Part shown: positions 1-7,198 of the stretch, one piece after another | How positions within the stretch are numbered: position 1 is the stretch's first letter | Layout: each line of letters starts with the position of its first letter | Origin: an uncultured Pelagibacteraceae bacterium | GTDB lineage: Bacteria; Pseudomonadota; Alphaproteobacteria; Pelagibacterales; Pelagibacteraceae | Assembly (NCBI GenBank): GCA_902624585.1 | Contig: CACNXU010000008.1 | Coordinates: 1 to 33,714, forward strand | Direction of reading: 5' to 3' | Length of the DNA: 33,714 bases | Position numbers and translations under genes: made by a program | The notes under the pieces: generated by a model | Database searches by the model: none | Seen by the model: the letters and a program-made list of their open reading frames with translations, nothing else | What the model was told of the DNA's origin: nothing

Positions 1-30
1 ATTTTAAGGGAGTTAATTTCTACCAATTAT

Positions 31-1221
31 TTATTGATAAATATAGTCTCTTGTAACAGGTGTAGAAGAATAATTTTTTGTTAATTGAAATTGGTATACA
101 ACTTGATCACCCCATTTAAATGCCATCTCACAACCAGTAAGATAAAATTCCCACATTCTAAAAAATCTTTCATCGAACATTTCAATTATTTTTTCTTTAT
201 TTCGAATACAATTTTCTTTCCAATGCCTTAGTGTATGTGAGTAATGAAGCCTTAAAACCTCAATATCCGCAACAATTAAACCTGCTTTTTCAATAGGAGT
301 TGTTACCTCACTTAAACTCGGAGTATATCCCCCTGGAAAAATATACTTAGTGATCCATGGATGTGGATCTCTTGGTGGATTCACTGATCCTATAGTGTGA
401 ATTAATGATACTCCATCATCTTTTAAAAGTTTTTCAACCTGCGAAAAAAATTTTTTATAAAATTTTCTTCCTACATGTTCAAACATTCCAACACTGACTA
501 TTCTATCAAATTTTTCATTGAGTTCTCTATAATCCATTAACTTAAATTGCAATTGATTCTCTAAATTAAGTTCTTTTGCTTTTTTCTTGCAGTAATTAAG
601 TTGATTTTCTGAAAGTGTAATACCTGTTACTTCACAGTTCGCACTTTTTGCTATATCGACTGCTAAAGATCCCCATCCACATCCAATATCTAAAACTTTT
701 TGATTTGGCTTTATATTAAGTTTTTTTATTAAATGTTGAATTTTGTTATTTTGAGCTGTTTCTAATGTGTCTGTTTCATTTTTAAAATATGCACATGAAT
801 ATTGTCGTTTAGGATCTAAAAATAAGTCATAAAGATCATCTGAAATGTCATAGTGATGTGAAACATTCATTTTAGATTTTTTTATAAAATTAAAATTAGT
901 AAAATATCTATAAGAACCTCTTAATTTGTTTATTAGATAACTAAAAAAATTTAAATCTCCTCTCCCAAAATTCATTAAAGAAAGATTCAAAAAATCAGTT
1001 AGTGTTCCATTTTCTATACTTATTTCACCATTAGTATAAGCTTCTCCGAAATATAAATCAGGATGAAACAATAATTTATAATGTAGACTTTTGTTTAAAA
1101 TTTTAACTTTTATTGGGTTTTCAGTTTTTGGGCTTCCAATAATGTAACTTTTTGAATTAGCATCAACTAAGATAAATCCATCTTTTTTAAAAACATTATT
1201 TAAAAATCTAGCTAGTTGCAT
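31..1221 (-). CDS. cfa: Cyclopropane-fatty-acyl-phospholipid synthase
   Basis: This protein should transfer a methylene group from S-adenosylmethionine to the double bond of unsaturated acyl chains in membrane phospholipids. The 396 residues are close to the usual 380-420. The family signature HHYDISDDLYDLFLD starts near residue 122, and the SAM-binding motif VLDIGCGWGS lies at 176-185. A short N-terminal lipid-binding-type region of about 110 residues precedes them. The ATG at 1221 directly abuts the TAG stop of the upstream aldolase gene, so the two genes are almost certainly one transcript. Only 30 bases remain to the window edge and they show nothing recognisable. The family call is firm; the exact methylated lipid is not shown by sequence. 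Confidence 0.93.
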   Translation of the reverse strand: MQLARFLNNVFKKDGFILVDANSKSYIIGSPKTENPIKVKILNKSLHYKLLFHPDLYFGEAYTNGEISIENGTLTDFLNLSLMNFGRGDLNFFSYLINKLRGSYRYFTNFNFIKKSKMNVSHHYDISDDLYDLFLDPKRQYSCAYFKNETDTLETAQNNKIQHLIKKLNIKPNQKVLDIGCGWGSLAVDIAKSANCEVTGITLSENQLNYCKKKAKELNLENQLQFKLMDYRELNEKFDRIVSVGMFEHVGRKFYKKFFSQVEKLLKDDGVSLIHTIGSVNPPRDPHPWITKYIFPGGYTPSLSEVTTPIEKAGLIVADIEVLRLHYSHTLRHWKENCIRNKEKIIEMFDERFFRMWEFYLTGCEMAFKWGDQVVYQFQLTKNYSSTPVTRDYIYQ

Positions 1222-2106
1222 CTAAGCCGCCTTAATGTTTTTAAATGAAAAATTTAATTTCTCTAAATTATTGATTAAATCTGACTCTTCTTGAGCGTTT
1301 AAAATACTAATTGGTGGTAAAAGATTTTTATAATTCATATCTTTTTTACTAAAGTATGTATGTAAACCTGAGATTAAATTATATTTTTCAAATTCAGCTC
1401 TTACATCACAAAGATTTTGATTTACTGTCTGATCATTTCCATCATTAAAATCATCGTATACTTTTCTTGCCAGTGTAGAAGTGGCGTTGCATGTAGCTGT
1501 AATAATTCCTGAACAGCCTAATTGAAGTCCTTTAAATAATTTAGATTCTGATCCAGGCAAAACTGAAAAATTATCAATTTTTAAGTTTTCAAAAAGATTG
1601 TAAGAACTATCTTTTACTCCAATAATATTATTTGGATATTTTTTAACTAACTCTTCAATACACTCAATACTAAACTTATAACCACTCAGTTTTTCAAAAT
1701 TATATAGTACTATTTCACAATCAGAAATTATCTCTACTATTTTGCTATAAAATTTTATTACCTCTTTATCTCCGTATTTATAGTAAGCAGGTGGCATAAT
1801 TAAGAATCGATTAAAACCTAGAGATTTGGAAACTCTCATCAAATTAATTGTTTCACCTAAAGAATTTAAACCAGTCCCTATAACATACTTGTCTTTATGT
1901 TTGCTTGAAGTGAGATGATTTAATAAATTAATTTTTTCAGAGACAGGTATGAGTTGAGCTTGCCCCGTACTCCCAAATACAGCTGCTCCATGACAACCAT
2001 TATCGATAACCATTTCTGCGTGTTTAATAGTTTTTTCAACATTTAGTGTTAAATCATCATTTAACACTGACATTGTGGCTGCATATATTCCTTTTATTAA
2101 ACTCAT
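1222..2106 (-). CDS. DHDPS/N-acetylneuraminate lyase-family aldolase
   Basis: This is a class I TIM-barrel aldolase of the DapA/NanA family, 294 residues, which is normal length. The Schiff-base lysine is K165 in GVKDSS and the conserved tyrosine is Y135 in VLYNF. The substrate-carboxylate loop reads GSTGQ (45-49) instead of the GTTGE typical of true DapA. The tyrosine is followed by NFEKLSGYKFS, more like the lyase branches than DapA. It is therefore probably not the lysine-biosynthesis enzyme but an aldolase acting on a 2-keto acid; the substrate cannot be read from sequence. It is the first gene of the pair with cfa. Its ATG is 34 bases from the divergent SDR gene, so any promoter must lie in that gap or inside the neighbour. 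Confidence 0.85.
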   Translation of the reverse strand: MSLIKGIYAATMSVLNDDLTLNVEKTIKHAEMVIDNGCHGAAVFGSTGQAQLIPVSEKINLLNHLTSSKHKDKYVIGTGLNSLGETINLMRVSKSLGFNRFLIMPPAYYKYGDKEVIKFYSKIVEIISDCEIVLYNFEKLSGYKFSIECIEELVKKYPNNIIGVKDSSYNLFENLKIDNFSVLPGSESKLFKGLQLGCSGIITATCNATSTLARKVYDDFNDGNDQTVNQNLCDVRAEFEKYNLISGLHTYFSKKDMNYKNLLPPISILNAQEESDLINNLEKLNFSFKNIKAA

Positions 2107-2140
2107 ATATTTTTTAAAACATATAATAATTAAAAAAATA

Positions 2141-3076
2141 ATGAATAAAAGAGTAAACTTAATTATCGGCTCAGGTGTATTAGGCGCGTATTTGTCAGCC
2201 GAACTTTTAAAAAAGGACGAAAAAGTAATTGTAACTTCAAGGTCACTAAATAAAAAATTTATTAATTATAAATATCTCAAAATTAAACCTAAAATTAAAT
2301 TTGAAAAACTTAATACTAGTAACAAAAATCAAATTAAAAATATTATTAAAAAATATAAGCCAAATAAAATTTTTTATTTCAGTGGACAAAGCTCCTTAAC
2401 GAAAAGTATTAAAAGTAAAAAAGAAACACTAAGTTCACATTATGACGGTACTAAAAATTTTTTAGATATTTTAAAAAGTGAAAGATTAGATATTAAATTT
2501 TTTAAAGCTAACTCAGGTTATATATTTTCACCACAAAACGGACTTATTCATTTAAATTGTAAATTCTCTTCAAACAACAACCCGTATATAAAAGCTCAGC
2601 AAAAAGTATTTAATTTAATGAAAATATATAGAAAATTTGGATTAAATTTATCGAATTTGATATTTATGCAAATTGAGTCTCCATTAAGAAAAAATGATTT
2701 TTTTATCAAAAAAGTTTGTTTAGGAGCTAAAAATAAAAAAAAGATTATTGTTGGAAATGTAAATACATTTAGAGATTATTCTTGGATTACTGATGTAGTT
2801 AAAGCAATACTACTTACATCTAACTTAAAATCTAAAGATTATATTATTTCAGCAGGACAAAAACTTTCTGGAATTCAAATAATTAAAACAGCTTATAATC
2901 TTAATAAATTAGATTATCGAAAATATTTTTCAACTAATAAAAAATTTTTTAGAAAAAAAGAAAATAAATTCTTAATTGGATCAAAAAAAAATTTGTTGTA
3001 CCTAAAAAATAAATATAATTTTAAATTCAATATTTTTGGTAAAAAATTAATTACAAAAATGTATAAAAGTTTATGA
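2141..3076 (+). CDS. GDP-mannose 4,6-dehydratase-like extended SDR, divergent
   Basis: This is an NAD(P)-dependent nucleotide-sugar-modifying enzyme by fold. It has an N-terminal Rossmann motif, IIGSGVLGAYL (residues 8-18), and C-terminal segments that align by eye with GMD: IESPLRKNDFFIKK (178-191) matches the HESPRRGETFVTRK block, and GNVNTFRDYSWITDVVKAI matches the GNLDAKRDWG block. The catalytic YxxxK appears as Y149-I-K-A-Q153, so the lysine is replaced by glutamine. It may be inactive, or it may act by a different mechanism. I chose ATG 2141, where the Rossmann strand begins six residues in. An in-frame upstream ATG at 2075 would add 22 residues and overlap the divergent gene. It overlaps the next gene by ATGA, forming a two-gene sugar/glycosyltransferase operon. 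Confidence 0.75.
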   Translation: MNKRVNLIIGSGVLGAYLSAELLKKDEKVIVTSRSLNKKFINYKYLKIKPKIKFEKLNTSNKNQIKNIIKKYKPNKIFYFSGQSSLTKSIKSKKETLSSHYDGTKNFLDILKSERLDIKFFKANSGYIFSPQNGLIHLNCKFSSNNNPYIKAQQKVFNLMKIYRKFGLNLSNLIFMQIESPLRKNDFFIKKVCLGAKNKKKIIVGNVNTFRDYSWITDVVKAILLTSNLKSKDYIISAGQKLSGIQIIKTAYNLNKLDYRKYFSTNKKFFRKKENKFLIGSKKNLLYLKNKYNFKFNIFGKKLITKMYKSL

Positions 3077-4011
3077 AAACAGGTATCTATTTAAGTTATA
3101 TTGGCTTGGGTGCAAATTTACTCCATCTTTCCTATTGTCATCAAATTGCTAGAAAACATGGACCAGTAACCATTATAACACTTTGTAAAAATTTAAAAGA
3201 AGCATTGGCTGATGATCCGCTAATTCAAGATGTTTATTATTTAGATAAATATCACAAAAAATTTTTGGATATTTTTAATCTTAGTAGGATTCTTAAACAA
3301 TTTCATTTTCAAAATTTATTAATCTATTATCCTAGTTTAAGGTTATATTTTGCAGCAAAGATGGCTGGCATCCATAACATATGGTCATATAAATCTAAGA
3401 ATAAAAAAAATTTAAACCTAGTTGTGTCAGCAAAAGAATTAACAAAAAATTTTCTTAAAATTGATAATTGCCTTACTGAAACCACTTTTTTTATTAATAA
3501 AGATAGAATTAAAAAAGTTAAAGAGGAATTTAACAGTAATAGTTTTAAAATAGTAATTGGTGCAGGTTCATCTGGTCCAACCACAAGATGGGGATCAAAC
3601 AATTATGCTAATTTAATAAATAACTTAAATGAACTAGATAATTATTTTTTTTTTATTTTATGCGGTCCAAATGAAAAAGAAATTGAAAATCAGATTTTAT
3701 CTAAATTAAAGAAAAAAAATTTTTTAACTTTAAGTAGCAAAAGAATATATGATTTAATTCCATACCTTGGTATTTCAGATATGTATGTAGGGAACGATTC
3801 ATTTGGTTCGCATATTGTTTCACAGTGTGGAAAAAAAAGTATTGTATTTCTTTTAGACGCTCCAAAAGCATATACAGACTACAGCAAGAATTATTACAGA
3901 ATAGTTCCTGATGGATATACGATTGATGAAATAACGCATGGTACTAATGCAGATCCAAACTCAATTTCAGTAAATCATGTGGTTGAAATAATTAATAAAT
4001 TGAAAAATTAA
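3073..4011 (+). CDS. Glycosyltransferase family 9 (heptosyltransferase-like)
   Basis: This is a GT-B fold glycosyltransferase related to ADP-heptose:LPS heptosyltransferases, 312 residues. The C-terminal half carries the family pattern: VIGAGSSGPTTRWGSNNYANLI opens the nucleotide-sugar domain, then FILCGPNEKEIE, and the donor-binding segment YVGNDSFGSHIVSQCGKKSIV. The N-terminal domain is shorter and more divergent than in WaaC/WaaF. Its start codon overlaps the stop of the SDR gene by four bases, so both are made together and probably serve one surface glycan. The stop codon shares a TTAA palindrome with the stop of the convergent J-protein gene. The acceptor and sugar are unknown. Confidence 0.8.
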   Translation: MKTGIYLSYIGLGANLLHLSYCHQIARKHGPVTIITLCKNLKEALADDPLIQDVYYLDKYHKKFLDIFNLSRILKQFHFQNLLIYYPSLRLYFAAKMAGIHNIWSYKSKNKKNLNLVVSAKELTKNFLKIDNCLTETTFFINKDRIKKVKEEFNSNSFKIVIGAGSSGPTTRWGSNNYANLINNLNELDNYFFFILCGPNEKEIENQILSKLKKKNFLTLSSKRIYDLIPYLGISDMYVGNDSFGSHIVSQCGKKSIVFLLDAPKAYTDYSKNYYRIVPDGYTIDEITHGTNADPNSISVNHVVEIINKLKN

Positions 4012-4511
4012 CTAATATCTTTTAATACAATTTCTTTAGCCTCATTAACTATTGCTGAAAGTCTTGAAGTTTCAGGAGATATATCTGGATGTATTTTTTT
4101 TTGAATTTTTTGATAGGCTTTATTTACTACTTCTTTAGTCGGTTTTTTATTTATATCTAAATTTAAAATCTTATATGCTTCAGATATTGATAATGTTGAA
4201 GAATTATTATTTTGATATTGATTAAAAGAAAATCTTCCAGAACTTCTCAAAGTTTGAATAAGTCTATAAAGAGAAAGCAATTGTATCAGTGATAAACCTT
4301 TAAGTTTTACTAAAGCAAGACTTGCAAGAGTTAATGGTAATGTGAGTAGAAATTTTCCACCAATAGCAAATAAAATTGCTAATAAAGCCAACAATAAAAT
4401 TGTTACCAGCCTCACTCCTTTTGACATTTTTTTTGGAGAAATATTTGACCACCATCTTAATAAAAAATATAAGATAACCAAAATTACAACTAGATAAATA
4501 ATAATATTCAT
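4008..4511 (-). CDS. Membrane-anchored J-domain protein (Tim14/DjlA-like layout)
   Basis: This is a DnaJ co-chaperone tethered to the inner membrane. Hydrophobic segments occupy about residues 2-20 and 33-67. A linker follows and then a C-terminal J-domain (about 108-165) with the essential HPD tripeptide at 141-143, in KKIHPDIS. An N-terminal membrane anchor with a C-terminal J-domain resembles mitochondrial Pam18/Tim14 and related alphaproteobacterial proteins. No zinc-finger or substrate-binding DnaJ domains are present. I chose ATG 4511 because AAGGAA lies just upstream and the protein then begins with the membrane helix. Longer in-frame starts (from 4613) would run into the divergent oligopeptidase gene. 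It presumably stimulates DnaK at the membrane; the client is unknown. Confidence 0.8.
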   Translation of the reverse strand: MNIIIYLVVILVILYFLLRWWSNISPKKMSKGVRLVTILLLALLAILFAIGGKFLLTLPLTLASLALVKLKGLSLIQLLSLYRLIQTLRSSGRFSFNQYQNNNSSTLSISEAYKILNLDINKKPTKEVVNKAYQKIQKKIHPDISPETSRLSAIVNEAKEIVLKDIS

Positions 4512-4526
4512 ATATTTCCTTATTAA

Positions 4527-6602
4527 ATGAAAGTACCACAACTTAAAAAAAAACCAGAGATAAAAACTTGTCACAATATTGATTGGGAAGACAATTACAG
4601 CTGGATTCATCAAGATAATATTTTGGAAGTTCTCAAAGATAAAAGCAAGTTAGATCCCGAAGTGAAAAAATATTTAGAAGATGAAAATGCTTACTCAGAG
4701 CATCATTTAAAAGATACAAAAGATATCCAAAAAAAATTATTTGATGAGATTAAAGCAAGAATTAAATTAGATGATGAATCTTTGCCCTATAAAGATCACA
4801 CCTATGAGTATTGGACAAAAACCACAACAAAAGGAAATTATTCAATAAAACTTAGAAAAAAAATTGGTTCAGAGAATATTGAGGAAATATGGAATGGAGA
4901 TAAAGAAAAAGAAAAACTTAAAACTGAATATTTTGGAGTTGGAGATTTAGAAGTAAGTAACAATGATAAATATCTAGGATACTCTTTAGATCTTAAGGGA
5001 TCTGAATATTATACAATTTATTTAAGAGATATAAAAACAAACAAAACTATTTCTAAAGAAATTGCAGAAACATCAGGGGGAATAACATTTAGTTTGGATG
5101 ATAAATATATTTTTTATTCTAAACTTGATAAAAATCATAGAGCAAGAAAAATATACAGGCATAGAATAGGTGATTTTGAAGGTAAAGATGAATTAATATT
5201 TGAGGAGAAAAGCGAGGCTTTTACAGTAGGAATTGGAAAAAGTTCAGATGAAAAATTTTTTTTTATAAATACTTCTGACCATAATACTTCAGAGCAATAT
5301 TACTTTAAATCAGATGAATTAAATCCATCTCCAAAACTTATTATTAAAAGAGAAAGAGGTGTTCTGTATTCTGTTAATTCATGGGATGGTAAATTTTATA
5401 ATCATACAAATAAAAATGCTGAAGACTTTAAAATTGATATTTGTGACAATTTAGAAAATCAAAATTGGAAAACATATATTCCAGCAAAAGATGAAGTTTT
5501 AATTGGTGGATTAACATTTCTTAAAAATTGGATTATTCGTGGTGAAACATCAGATGCACTAGATAAGTTATTTGTCAAAAATATTTCTACAAATATAGAA
5601 GAAGAATTAATTTTTTCTGATGAATCTGTTTATGTTCCAGGGGTAAGCTTAACTCAAAAAGATAGAAATACTGATGAAGTTCATTTGGGATACTCATCTC
5701 CTAAGACTCCTTCTAGAGTATTTAAATATAATTTAGCAACAAAATCTAAAGAACTTGTTAAAGAACAAGAGATCCCATCTGGTCATAATAAAGATGACTA
5801 TATTGTTGAGAGAGTTGAGTTTAAATCTCATGACGGAAGAATGGTTCCATTAACAATTACTAGACACAAAAAAACAAAAATTGATGGGTCTGCAAATATT
5901 TTATTGTACGGATATGGGTCTTATGGAAATTCTATGTCCCCAAGTTTTTCTTCTACAAGATTAAGTCTTATAAATAGAGATATAATTTGGGCTACAGCTC
6001 ACATTAGAGGTGGTATGGAAAAAGGTATGAAGTGGTGGAAAGAGGGAAAATTAACAAACAAAAAAAATACTTTTGAAGATTATATTTACGCAGCAAAATA
6101 TTTGATTGAAAAGAATTATACGTCAAAAGGAAATATTATTGGAATGGGTGGATCAGCTGGAGGATTATTAATGGGAGCTGTAGTAAATCAATCACCTGAA
6201 TTATTTTTAGGAGTTATTATGGCTGTCCCTTTTTTAGATTCTTTAACAACAAATCTTGATCATTCTTTACCTTTAACTGTGGGAGAATTTGACGAATTTG
6301 GAAATGCAAAAGAGAATAAAGAACACTTTGATTATATTTTTTCATATGCTCCATACAACAATATAAAAAAAATGGATTATCCACATATTTTTATTACGAC
6401 AAGTTTAAGCGATAATAGAGTTTTGTTTGATGAACCTGCAAAGTTCACAGCAAAACTTAGAGAATACAAAACAGATAATAATTTACTTCTTTTAAAAACT
6501 GAAATGAATGCTGGTCATGGTGGAAAATCTGGAAGAGATGGCGCAATAGAGGAAATTGCTATTGACTATGCATTTGCATTAAAAATTTCTAAAAAAATTT
6601 AG
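4527..6602 (+). CDS. ptrB: Oligopeptidase B (S9A prolyl oligopeptidase family)
   Basis: This is a cytosolic serine peptidase cleaving short peptides, classically after Arg/Lys. The 691 residues match the family (about 690). An N-terminal beta-propeller covers about residues 70-400 and an alpha/beta-hydrolase domain follows. The catalytic triad is visible as Ser543 in GMGGSAGG, Asp629 in SDNRVLFDEPAKF and His664 in AGHGGKSGR; their spacing is nearly the same as in E. coli oligopeptidase B. The extreme N-terminus (HNIDWEDNYSWI) matches the family, which supports ATG 4527 even though no Shine-Dalgarno is visible. Its start lies only 15 bases from the divergent J-protein start. Basic specificity versus proline specificity is a family-level inference. 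Confidence 0.93.
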   Translation: MKVPQLKKKPEIKTCHNIDWEDNYSWIHQDNILEVLKDKSKLDPEVKKYLEDENAYSEHHLKDTKDIQKKLFDEIKARIKLDDESLPYKDHTYEYWTKTTTKGNYSIKLRKKIGSENIEEIWNGDKEKEKLKTEYFGVGDLEVSNNDKYLGYSLDLKGSEYYTIYLRDIKTNKTISKEIAETSGGITFSLDDKYIFYSKLDKNHRARKIYRHRIGDFEGKDELIFEEKSEAFTVGIGKSSDEKFFFINTSDHNTSEQYYFKSDELNPSPKLIIKRERGVLYSVNSWDGKFYNHTNKNAEDFKIDICDNLENQNWKTYIPAKDEVLIGGLTFLKNWIIRGETSDALDKLFVKNISTNIEEELIFSDESVYVPGVSLTQKDRNTDEVHLGYSSPKTPSRVFKYNLATKSKELVKEQEIPSGHNKDDYIVERVEFKSHDGRMVPLTITRHKKTKIDGSANILLYGYGSYGNSMSPSFSSTRLSLINRDIIWATAHIRGGMEKGMKWWKEGKLTNKKNTFEDYIYAAKYLIEKNYTSKGNIIGMGGSAGGLLMGAVVNQSPELFLGVIMAVPFLDSLTTNLDHSLPLTVGEFDEFGNAKENKEHFDYIFSYAPYNNIKKMDYPHIFITTSLSDNRVLFDEPAKFTAKLREYKTDNNLLLLKTEMNAGHGGKSGRDGAIEEIAIDYAFALKISKKI

Positions 6603-6614
6603 TACATTTTAAAT

Positions 6615-6642
6615 CTTGAAAAAAACAAATTAATTCCCATAT
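6615..6642 (+). promoter_or_regulatory. Sigma-32 (RpoH)-type heat-shock promoter
   Basis: The -35 element CTTGAA (6615-6620) and the -10 element CCCATAT (6636-6642) are separated by 15 bases. This fits the known RpoH consensus of CTTGAA, 13-17 bases, CCCATnT. Transcription would start near 6649, exactly where the first hairpin of the thermometer begins. It drives the small heat-shock gene at 6705. Confidence 0.85.
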
Positions 6643-6649
6643 CAATTTA

Positions 6650-6698
6650 GTAGGTCGCCTAATGGGGCTTACATAAATAAACTTGCTTAACAAAGGAG
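6650..6698 (+). promoter_or_regulatory. ROSE-like RNA thermometer in the hsp20 5' UTR
   Basis: Two hairpins can be drawn. The first (6650-6672) pairs GTAGGTC(G)CC with GGGGCTTAC around a TAAT loop, with one bulged G. The second (6683-6698) pairs TTGCTT with AAGGAG, the ribosome binding site, around an AACA loop, with a G-G mismatch inside. The UUGCU motif facing AGGAG across a G-G pair is the hallmark of ROSE elements in alpha- and gammaproteobacterial small heat-shock genes. Melting on warming would free the Shine-Dalgarno, six bases before ATG 6705. The fold was done by eye, with no energy calculation. Confidence 0.8.
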
Positions 6699-6704
6699 AA
6701 TATT

Positions 6705-7151
6705 ATGACAAGTAAGGATCTATCTATATTTAACTCACTTAGACCTTTTTCTATTGGTTTTGATGATATGTTCGACCAATTTGAAAATATGTTGGGAAAT
6801 GGAAATTTGACGATGCAGTCAAATTATCCACCATACAACATCAGAAAGACAGGCAAAGACAACTATGCAATTGAAGTAGCATTAGCTGGCTTTAACAAAA
6901 AAGATGTTGAGGTTGAGTTCGAGGACAACTTATTAACAGTTAGAACAAAACAAGTTGATAAATCTGAGGACAGTGATGTTAATGGAGAAATTATTCATAA
7001 AGGTATTTCTCAAAGACAATTTGCAAGATCGTTCACTATTGCTGATGACGTAAAAGTAAATGGTGCTGAACTTAAAGACGGTCTTTTAACAATATCTTGT
7101 GAAAGAATAATTCCAGAGCATAAAAAAAAGAAGCTTATTGAAATTAAATAA
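6705..7151 (+). CDS. ibpA: Small heat-shock protein (Hsp20/IbpA class)
   Basis: This is an ATP-independent holdase that binds unfolding proteins in the cytosol. It has 148 residues with an alpha-crystallin domain at about 35-135, beginning PPYNIRKTGKDNYAIEVAL and including LAGFNKKDVEVEFEDNLL. The C-terminal ERIIPEHKKKKLIEI ending is typical of IbpA-type proteins. The start is fixed by AAGGAG six bases upstream. It stands alone as a monocistronic unit between its own promoter and a terminator. Expression looks doubly heat-controlled: a sigma-32 promoter at 6615 and a ROSE-like thermometer that masks its ribosome binding site. Confidence 0.95.
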   Translation: MTSKDLSIFNSLRPFSIGFDDMFDQFENMLGNGNLTMQSNYPPYNIRKTGKDNYAIEVALAGFNKKDVEVEFEDNLLTVRTKQVDKSEDSDVNGEIIHKGISQRQFARSFTIADDVKVNGAELKDGLLTISCERIIPEHKKKKLIEIK

Positions 7152-7163
7152 ATTTTAAGCCTT

Positions 7164-7192
7164 ACTTGTGGGGATTTCTCCCCACAAGTTTT
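7164..7192. terminator. Rho-independent terminator, likely bidirectional
   Basis: A 10-bp perfect stem (ACTTGTGGGG / CCCCACAAGT) with loop ATTTCT is followed by TTTT and preceded on the other strand by a similar run. It sits between the convergent hsp20 and NCS2 permease stop codons, so it can serve both. Confidence 0.9.
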
Positions 7193-7198
7193 AATTAA

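Noticed and set aside
2075..2140. 22-residue N-terminal extension of the SDR gene
   Set aside because: It overlaps the divergent aldolase gene, and the Rossmann strand already begins right after ATG 2141.
3327..3602. 91-codon minus-strand reading frame inside the GT9 gene
   Set aside because: It is a shadow of the clear glycosyltransferase frame, with no ribosome binding site or recognisable domain.
4512..4613. 34-residue N-terminal extension of the J-protein
   Set aside because: It would lie antisense inside oligopeptidase B; the ATG at 4511 has AAGGAA upstream and starts with a membrane helix.
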